From Paludibacteraceae bacterium (GTDB lineage: Bacteria > Bacteroidota > Bacteroidia > Bacteroidales > Paludibacteraceae), in NCBI GenBank assembly GCA_905234835.1, contig CAJOIZ010000004.1, positions 1 to 64,000 of the forward strand: DNA of 64,000 bases, written 5' to 3'. The notes under the pieces are model-generated. The model was not told where the DNA came from and searched no databases. It saw nothing but the letters and a program-made list of their open reading frames with translations. Made by a program: the position numbers and the translations under genes. Below, in pieces: positions 54,380-62,100 of the stretch. The stretch's first letter is position 1; each line of letters begins with the position of its first letter.

Positions 54380-54426
54380 ATTATTATGTGATTATTATGT
54401 GATTATTATGTGATTATTATGTGATT
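54380..54426. repeat. 11-bp tandem array upstream of the FKBP unit
   Basis: The unit attattatgtg is repeated four times without change at 54380-54423, plus a partial unit. It lies between a promoter-like element (54464-54471) and the ATG at 54278, so it would be in the leader. The period equals that of loci A, B and C although the sequence differs. Confidence 0.85.
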
Positions 54427-54463
54427 GCCCTATCCTGACAATAACCTGAAGCGAACAACGCCG

Positions 54464-54471
54464 CAAAAATA
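54464..54471 (-). promoter_or_regulatory. -7 box for the FKBP-to-comM unit
   Basis: The minus strand reads TATTTTTG, a TAnnTTTG match. A TTTCG string about 22 bp upstream (54494-54498) is a weak partner. It would give a leader of about 180 nt that contains the 11-bp array. Confidence 0.35.
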
Positions 54472-54516
54472 CGATAAAATGCTGAAAACGACACGAAAGG
54501 TTCAAAAAAATCTTGC

Positions 54517-55161
54517 TTACTTGAGCAGTTGGTTCATCCGTGCAAGATACTTGCCTATGATGTCGAACTCGATATTCACCATTGTTCCGGGCTTGATATA
54601 CTGGAAATTGGTAACTTGATAGGTATAAGGGATGATACATACGCTCACGTACCCTTTACCTTCTTTTACATCTGGTTCGCACACTGTCAGACTGACTCCG
54701 TTGATGCACACTGAGCCTTTGTCCACGCAGAAGTAACCACGCCTTATCATCTCTTCGCTGCTGTCGTAGCGGAAACGGTAGTACCAGCTGCCATCTGTTT
54801 CCCGAACTTCGATGCACTCCGCCATTTGGTCCACGTGTCCCTGAACAATATGCCCGTCAAGGAGTTTGTCCATCGACATCGCACGCTCCACGTTCACCCA
54901 GTCACCTTCTTGTAATAGGTCCAGATTGGTGAGCCGCAGCGTTTCTTGCATTGCCGTCACGGTGTACAGACCGCCTTCGTTACGGACAACGGTTAGACAC
55001 ACACCGTTGTGTGATATGGACTGGTCTATCGACAAATGCTCTGATTGTGGGGACTGACCCGCTTCCTGTACAAAGGGATTACGAAGCGTAAAATGCTTGT
55101 TTCCCTGTTCCTTTTCGATGCGCACTACCTGCGCCATCTTTTCTACTATTCCGCTGAACAT
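54517..55161 (-). CDS. ribE: riboflavin synthase alpha chain
   Basis: Catalyses the dismutation of two 6,7-dimethyl-8-ribityllumazine molecules to riboflavin. The 214-residue protein has two homologous lumazine-binding domains. The first starts MFSGIVEKMAQV (Ser in place of the usual Thr at position 3), with NGVCLTV near 53. The second has INGVSLTV near 150. It is a single gene with promoter 55198-55229. No FMN riboswitch is visible in the short leader. The gene is also called ribC in some species. Confidence 0.94.
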   Translation of the reverse strand: MFSGIVEKMAQVVRIEKEQGNKHFTLRNPFVQEAGQSPQSEHLSIDQSISHNGVCLTVVRNEGGLYTVTAMQETLRLTNLDLLQEGDWVNVERAMSMDKLLDGHIVQGHVDQMAECIEVRETDGSWYYRFRYDSSEEMIRRGYFCVDKGSVCINGVSLTVCEPDVKEGKGYVSVCIIPYTYQVTNFQYIKPGTMVNIEFDIIGKYLARMNQLLK

Positions 55162-55197
55162 ATATCAATGGTTTTGTTTGTACTCGCAAAACGGCGG

Positions 55198-55229
55198 CAA
55201 ATGTACACTCTTTCCTTCATTTACACAAA
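55198..55229 (-). promoter_or_regulatory. promoter of the riboflavin synthase gene
   Basis: The minus strand reads TACATTTG at 55205-55198 and TTTG at 55229-55226, with 20 bp between. The -33 box lies 6 bp from the terminator hairpin of the upstream gene. Confidence 0.65.
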
Positions 55230-55234
55230 ACAAA

Positions 55235-55272
55235 AAAGTCCCCTGCAAGGAAACAACCTTGCGGGGGACTTT
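55235..55272 (-). terminator. strong intrinsic terminator of the large surface-protein unit
   Basis: A 16-bp stem with one G-T pair (55235-55250 and 55257-55272, 6-nt loop) is followed on the minus strand by a T-rich run. It lies 20 nt past the stop at 55293. Confidence 0.9.
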
Positions 55273-55292
55273 GAAAAACGGTTCCTCAACGT

Positions 55293-58200
55293 TTATTTGC
55301 CGTACAGCACTTTCTGTCCGTTGTGGATATAAATCTGCTGCGGCTGCGGTTCTGCAACTTCGCGACCGAGGATGTCATAGTATTTGCCATCTCTGTCAGC
55401 TTGTGTCTCATCCACTGCCGTACCTTCCTCGCAGGCTTCGCCACGCATTGTGAAGAAGCGAGGAGCGACATTCATACCCGAAGGAATCTCTAAATAAGCC
55501 TTACCCGCACGGTTGATGAACGAACCGACACCACGATTCGTACCCATAGGCCAGAACAGACCGGCGAGACCCTTTTCTTCATTATACGTCAGGATATAAT
55601 GAACATTAGCGTTGTCAATCGGAGTATCTGTCAACGTGCCTTTCAGCATATTAGTCGGATAACTTTCGGTCGTTACCGTCTCATACAGCGTGTAGGTCGT
55701 GTTAGCCTTCGCATACAGAACTACGCCCGTATAAGCAGGGATAACGGTGAGTTTCTGATAGGTGAGGTTCTTGCCATCTACACCGGTATAGATAATCGCA
55801 TTCAAGTCAGCAGGAACGGTGTAAGCCTTGTCCGCATACAGCGACAAGAATCCGTACTGCGACATCGTAACATTGATAGACGGAGTGAACGAATAGGTCT
55901 GCGGCTCAAAGGCAGGATTTTCAAACGTCGCCGTGTAAACCGTAGTAGAACCAGATGTAGAGGGAACTGCCGTAACGGTTTCCACGATGTCGTGGTCATG
56001 GTCTCTGCCGCAAGGAAGTGTTGCGGTGCAGGTCAAATGGTCTTCACTCCATGTGTAAACAGCTGCCTGCCAGTCATGACCTAACGGCTCTATAATAATA
56101 GCCTTTTCTTGTGCCAAGAAATCCGGATTTACAAAGGTTGCTTTATAGGTCACAGAGCCTGGCGCGTCACATGTCGGTTCAGCAGTTACAGACGTGCTGT
56201 TAACAGTTTCCGTTTCTACATGAGATGCATCTTCTGTGCATGTACGTGTAGCAGTGCACTGCGAATAGTCACCGTTCCATGTGTAGGTTATCTCGCCCCA
56301 TGTATGCTCATGAGTCTTCTCTCTGAAGTTAGCTGTCAGGATGACATCCTCAGTTCCCATCGTAAACGTGATGGATGAACTTGTAGAATAAGCAGATGTT
56401 ATGCCGCCTACGGTAATATCCCAACCGATGAAATCATAATTTGTAGCTGCCTCGGCTATCAGAGTCTGGGTATCATTCTCTTTCATCGTATAGGAAGCGG
56501 CTGCTGTATTATCCGCATTCTCTTTCACTATACCGCCTTCTGCAATATTTACATTCACTGTCAGCGTGTAGAAATACTCGTTATATATCTGTGTCTCAAA
56601 GGCAGAATTCTCGAACTGGGCAGTGTAAACCTTTGTCGTAGTGCCTTCCATGGTAACGGTTGCCGAAACAGTCTCTGTTTCAACATGCGAAGCATCTCTA
56701 TTGCATACACGCGTTGCTGTGCAGGTCGTATGGTCTTCGCTCCACTCATAGGTTGCCTCACCCCAATCGTGACCAAGTGGCTCGATGGTCTCTGTTGTGG
56801 TTTGAGCCTCGAAAGCGGGATTTTCAAAGACTGCCGTGTAAGTAGCTGTACCGGTTGTTTCGCAAGTCGGATCAACGGTAGATGTCAATGTGGCAGGCTT
56901 TGTTTCCGTTTCTACATGTTCTGCATTATCTAGGCAAACACGAGTAGCCGTGCAATTGAGACCGTCCCACTCATAGGTTACTTCGCCCCAGTTGTGTGTA
57001 TGTTCCACTGACGTAGCTTCGAAGTTGGCGGTCAGGGTAACATCCTCCTCTCCCATCGTGAACGTGATTTCCGCGTCAGCCGAATAAGGTTCTGTCCCAC
57101 CGCCTACGGTGATATCCCAACCGGCAAAATTGTAACCTGTAGCTGCTTTGGCTATCAAGGTTTGTGTGTCATCCTTCTTCATCTTATATGAAGATTTTGC
57201 CATATCAACCTCATTCTCTTTCACTACACCGCTGCCGTCAGGATCCACCTCGATAGTGAGCGTAAGTTCTTCCTCCTCCGTATATTCCTTCACAAGACGG
57301 ACAGAATGACCCGCTTCCCAAGGAGTTGAGAACTTGGGGCGGAAAACAGCATTATCAAAACGGAGTATAAACACGTTATCGGCTGAGTTGTTCACATCTT
57401 CAGTGGAAGACATATAGTAGCCGGCGGCTTCGAGGTCGGAACATTCCTTGTCATTATTACCGCTACGCACACCGGCTGCGGGAAGGAAGACGGCGCCCGC
57501 TGCCTCCATTTGTTGCCACGACTGGTTGGAATATGTGTTGTGGCTATACACCGTTTCCGTATTCGTGCTGGTGTATACACCGTCGGACAAGGTCATCTTG
57601 CCTGCGGCGGGAACGAACTCCAACGAAAAATCCCAGTCATCGGGCAGGACAATCATGCCGTTCACGCCGTCCACCTTACCAAAGCCGAACAAACCATTGG
57701 CGTTCTCACGACCGGTAAACAGATACTCCCATTCGTCAGCTGTCATCGTGCGCCAAGTGTCGTTGCCGCCGTTGGCAATGGGGTTGTTGGCTGTGCCAAA
57801 TTCCTCAAAAGGAGGCACATTTTCACCCATCGGAGTGTTCCTGCGTGAGGGAGAGTCGAACTCATCGTCTTCATCCATCTGACCGCATTGTTCAAAGCAA
57901 TTCCCGCATACCATGGTCGGATTCTTACCCAAGCCAAAGTTATACAGGTCAATCCATCCCTCGTACATGCAACTGGTATTGTGATTACCCTCGCCTATAT
58001 ACTCATTCTGCTTAGCGGCAAAACGGAACGCTTTATCCGGTTTCGGCTGATACTGCAGGTTGCCTTGTGAGAAGGACACCTGACCACCATCTCCATTTAC
58101 CGTGAAGGGGTGGAACTTGAAATTCGCATTGATTTCAGTAGCAGGCTCATCCTCGTCTTCTTCCACATAGGGGGAAACCAGACGCACCGCCTGTCCTGAT

Positions 58201-59081
58201 GCACGGGGCTCGCCTACCATAGGAGCAACTAATGACTCGGTGAAGCCCAGACTGTAAGCCGTACCTTCCTCCTCGGGAGTGGACGACCAGTAGTAACCGT
58301 ACTCGCCTATGTTGCTGCACTCCTGCCCGGCACGTGAACCGGCTGCCGGAAGGAAGACAGCTCCGTTGTCCTCCATACTCTGCCATTGGATGGCGGTATA
58401 GTTGTTGGTCGTGAGCGAGTAGCCATTTCCCGTAAAGGAATAGTAGCCTTCCTCATAGGCAATCAGTCCGGCATCAATAGCGCTGGTGAATTCCAGACTG
58501 GGTGGATTGTTCTCCCAATTGTCAGGCAGCAGAATCAAACCGTTCACACCGTTCACTTTGCCCAAACCGAAAAGGTCGAGGTCGCGTTCGAAGAACAAGT
58601 AGTTCCATTCAGCAGCCGTCAGCGTGCGCCATGTGACAGACTCGTTGGACAGGTTCTCTCCCCAATCCTTAAACTCAGTGTACTCCCCGTCCATTGGGGC
58701 GTTACGCCGACCGGCGGCATCCCACGTCCCGTTGTTCTCGGGGTCATTACCCGCCATCGGGAAAGAGGTAGCGCAGGAAGCGCAATTGTACTGGATTGGG
58801 TTCAAACCTGTACCCCAACCGAACAGGTCAATCGCACCGCCATAGGTGTTCTTGCCTATCTTGGAGTTGTCCGCACCGATAATATCATACTGGTGCGTGG
58901 CGAAACTCCATGTGCTGTTTTTCGCCGTGTACTGCAGGTTGCCGTGTGCAAAGACAACCTTCGACTCTGCGCCTACGGAGAACACTCCCCGTACCGCGTC
59001 AGCGGGAATGTCGGCACGAACAGAGTTCAAACCAAGTCCTCCCAACAGAGCCGCGAAAACAAGAATAATCTGTTTTTTCAT
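55293..59081 (-). CDS. large secreted repeat protein (likely type IX cargo)
   Basis: A 1262-residue exported protein with a signal peptide ending near VRA (residue 23). Two related domains follow (about 25-305 and 315-605), each with a HGNLQY/QGNLQY opening and AVFLPAAG and SGQAVRLV-type closings. They resemble the Fib_succ_major/FGE-like modules common in Bacteroidota. Divergent InlB-like repeats (about 610-690 and 850-920) alternate with four WG...CTATR-C...HVETET repeats (about 695-1060). The tail (ILGREV...IYIHNGQKVLYGK) looks like a type IX sorting signal. No promoter is seen in the 55-nt gap upstream, so it is probably co-transcribed with the next gene. Confidence 0.8.
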   Translation of the reverse strand: MKKQIILVFAALLGGLGLNSVRADIPADAVRGVFSVGAESKVVFAHGNLQYTAKNSTWSFATHQYDIIGADNSKIGKNTYGGAIDLFGWGTGLNPIQYNCASCATSFPMAGNDPENNGTWDAAGRRNAPMDGEYTEFKDWGENLSNESVTWRTLTAAEWNYLFFERDLDLFGLGKVNGVNGLILLPDNWENNPPSLEFTSAIDAGLIAYEEGYYSFTGNGYSLTTNNYTAIQWQSMEDNGAVFLPAAGSRAGQECSNIGEYGYYWSSTPEEEGTAYSLGFTESLVAPMVGEPRASGQAVRLVSPYVEEDEDEPATEINANFKFHPFTVNGDGGQVSFSQGNLQYQPKPDKAFRFAAKQNEYIGEGNHNTSCMYEGWIDLYNFGLGKNPTMVCGNCFEQCGQMDEDDEFDSPSRRNTPMGENVPPFEEFGTANNPIANGGNDTWRTMTADEWEYLFTGRENANGLFGFGKVDGVNGMIVLPDDWDFSLEFVPAAGKMTLSDGVYTSTNTETVYSHNTYSNQSWQQMEAAGAVFLPAAGVRSGNNDKECSDLEAAGYYMSSTEDVNNSADNVFILRFDNAVFRPKFSTPWEAGHSVRLVKEYTEEEELTLTIEVDPDGSGVVKENEVDMAKSSYKMKKDDTQTLIAKAATGYNFAGWDITVGGGTEPYSADAEITFTMGEEDVTLTANFEATSVEHTHNWGEVTYEWDGLNCTATRVCLDNAEHVETETKPATLTSTVDPTCETTGTATYTAVFENPAFEAQTTTETIEPLGHDWGEATYEWSEDHTTCTATRVCNRDASHVETETVSATVTMEGTTTKVYTAQFENSAFETQIYNEYFYTLTVNVNIAEGGIVKENADNTAAASYTMKENDTQTLIAEAATNYDFIGWDITVGGITSAYSTSSSITFTMGTEDVILTANFREKTHEHTWGEITYTWNGDYSQCTATRTCTEDASHVETETVNSTSVTAEPTCDAPGSVTYKATFVNPDFLAQEKAIIIEPLGHDWQAAVYTWSEDHLTCTATLPCGRDHDHDIVETVTAVPSTSGSTTVYTATFENPAFEPQTYSFTPSINVTMSQYGFLSLYADKAYTVPADLNAIIYTGVDGKNLTYQKLTVIPAYTGVVLYAKANTTYTLYETVTTESYPTNMLKGTLTDTPIDNANVHYILTYNEEKGLAGLFWPMGTNRGVGSFINRAGKAYLEIPSGMNVAPRFFTMRGEACEEGTAVDETQADRDGKYYDILGREVAEPQPQQIYIHNGQKVLYGK

Positions 59082-59136
59082 ATTAGTTTATTTGGTTAAT
59101 TGTTTGTTGTATGTTCTTTGTCTATTAGTTTGCCTT

Positions 59137-62100
59137 TCAGTCCGCCAACGCGCCCTGCGCGGTGTAGCGTCTGCCGTTTCGCTCGATGTACAGCACACCG
59201 TTCTCTATGTACTTGCGTACCGGCTCTTTCTCTTCCAGCGAGCCGTTGACCACCTCCAGTTCGCTCACCTGCTCACCGTCTTCCGTCTCCACAACGATGC
59301 GCACACGCGGCACATTGATATCCACCGTGCTGCGGAAGATGCCTCGGTAAGCGAGCAGGTTGGTTCCCTCCTCGGCGTTCGGGTAATAGATCTTGTTGTT
59401 CTTCAGCCCCATATAGCGGTTGCCCGTTTCCGAGCCTATGAGTTTGCCCGTGCGGAGCGTACCCACCAGATAGACATCGCCCTGCGAGTTGTAGCCTTCC
59501 ACATTGGTGATGTCAAAGCCGGAGTTGATGTCTGCTTCGGTATTGATGACCACGGCCGGGAATACGAACTGCGTCATCTTTGCCAGATTGGCGTTCGCGT
59601 TCACTATGTAACCCTTGCCTGCGGTCAGCATCTTTGCCTGCGCGAAGTACAGGGTCAGACCTGACTCCTCGTCGCCTTTCGTGTACTTGAACTCATACAC
59701 GCGACCCGTCATCTTCAGTGTGCTGAGCAATGCCGTGTTCACATTTAATGGCAAGCACAGGGTGGACCACTTGCTCTGCGTGAACTGGCGGTTGTAGGTC
59801 ACAGTGGCGGCTTTGCGTCCGTTGTACCTGTTCGAGAAGTCGGTATAGTAGTCGGCATCCTTGTCCTCATAGAGGATGATATGCAACTCGTCGTCATCCG
59901 GTTCTTCGGGATCCACAGTTATCTCTTCCCACGAAGCGTATAGGGTAATGTCGCTTGTGTAAGCGGTGGCTCCGAGTGTCGTGACGGCACTGCCCGAGCA
60001 GTCCGCCGTAAGGAACCAGCCGAGGAAGTTGTAACCCTCCTTACTTGCACCGACAAGCGTAGTCGCCGTACCGTAAGTATGAACCGTCGGATAACCGGCT
60101 GCGTGCGTACCGCTGAAGGTTTGGTCGCCTTTGTCCTTATATATGATATTGTACTCCTGCTTCGCCTGCTTGAACGTTGCCGTATAGGTCATGTTGCCCG
60201 TAACGGTGAACGTGCGCACGGCTTCGGTGTTGTTGTCCTCTGTCCAGCGGTCAAACTCGTACCCCTCGTTCGCAATGGCGGTCACAGTCACGTTCTGTCC
60301 GTCCTGGCAGAGGTACGTGTACTGGTATCCTTCCACATTGATGGTCAGTGTGCAGACCGTGAACTGCGGCACATAGATGGCGCGGACGGGCATTCCGTAA
60401 CCCGGAATCATCGCGTATGTGTCATCCTTATCATAGTTGCCTATATAATACTTATCTTGACCGTTGCGGGCAAGCACATAGCAGGAATGGGTATTAGCCT
60501 CGTCCGCTGCACTGTACCCGAATGTTGCATATTCGCGTGTCCAGTAATACTGATAAGCTTGGTCATACGTACCGTATGCTCCCTTGTATCCGTATGCGGG
60601 CAAAAGAATATAAGACTCCGGTTCGTGATTGTTCGTAAAGCGGTCATTATTTGAAATCAGCGCATTATCTCTTAACGCTTGCGCTTCATCGGCATCGGGT
60701 GTGCGCCACGATTCTCCCATATTGACCACTGCCGCATCTTTGTTAGCAGGCAAGACAGAGCCTGTGCTGTAATCATGGATGTCGCTTATCACCTGCGTGA
60801 ACGATGTCCTTGCTTCGGGGTCGCCCCAACGGAAGCGGCTGCCCAAGTCGGTAGGCGAACTTGCTCCGATGTTGCGGTCTGCCCATGCTACGCCGTACCC
60901 CATATCCACAGGCGTGTACCACAGACCGTCCTTGCCCTGCTTAGGACTCAGGTCATACAGTATCTTCATTGTACTCTCCGTTACCGACTGATAGACGCTG
61001 ACGTTGGCATCGGGAGACATCTCCGGCGTTTCGGGTTCGCTATTGTCGGTGAAGATGGCAGTATAGACCATATCGCCAGTCATCGTGAAGGTGCGTACGG
61101 CATCGGTCAGTCCGTCTTCCTCCCATTTCACGAACTCCGCACCCGTCTCGGTAGCGATGGCTGTGACGGTGACTTTCTGTCCCTGCTGGCATATATAGTG
61201 GTACTCGAAACTGCCCACGCGGATAGTCAGCGTATAGGTGACGAACGGCGGCGTATAGACGGCGCGTACGGGAGCGGCAAGGTGGATGTACCCCACCGAC
61301 AACTCCATCGTTCCGTCAAAAGCATTGGTCGCCATACCGATGTTCGTCGTCCCAAGTTGTCCGCCATAGAGTTCAAGCACTTCACTCGTCCATAAGAAGG
61401 CTGATGTAGAGGCGTTTAACCACGGATTGACCTGATATGAACCGTTGTAGTAATCATAGTAACCCGTAGGAGGCATATTGATGTAAAGGCTTTCATCATC
61501 AGGGTTGTTCAGGCGATTGGTACCATTGACCGCATTGGACAGCAACACACTCCATTCATCATAGGTAGGCGTATGCCAGTCCTTACCCATTTTAACCGTC
61601 GCCACATCGTTAGCCGCAGGAAGCGTGAACCCTACATAAAGACTCCCTCCTGAATAGCCCGTACTGCTCATAGGAAGCGGACCGGGTTCGGTCTTGCTCC
61701 AGTTGTAGTAGTCGCCTGTTGCATTTGCCGAAGCGGCACCCACGTTGCGGTCCGCCCAAGCGATGCCGTAGCCCATATCGGTGGGTTTGTACCACAATCC
61801 GTCTTTGCCCTGACGCAGGTCAAGGTTATAGAGAATCTTGGTCGTTGTCTTGCTTACGTTCTGATAGACCGTCACATCCGCATCAGCCGAGACGATGGGG
61901 GTCTCAGGGTCTTCCGGGTCATCGGGGTCGGGGTCATCCGGCATGCCTGGGTCATCGGGATCCACCGGGTCGGGCAGCTGGTCCGCCAGACTCTCGTCAC
62001 CGGCGGTGAAGTCAATTACATTGTTGGACGATTCGCCGTTGGTGCGGGTGGCGTCCGTAGTGGCATGGACGTGGATATAGTAGTTGCCGTTGTCGTTCAC

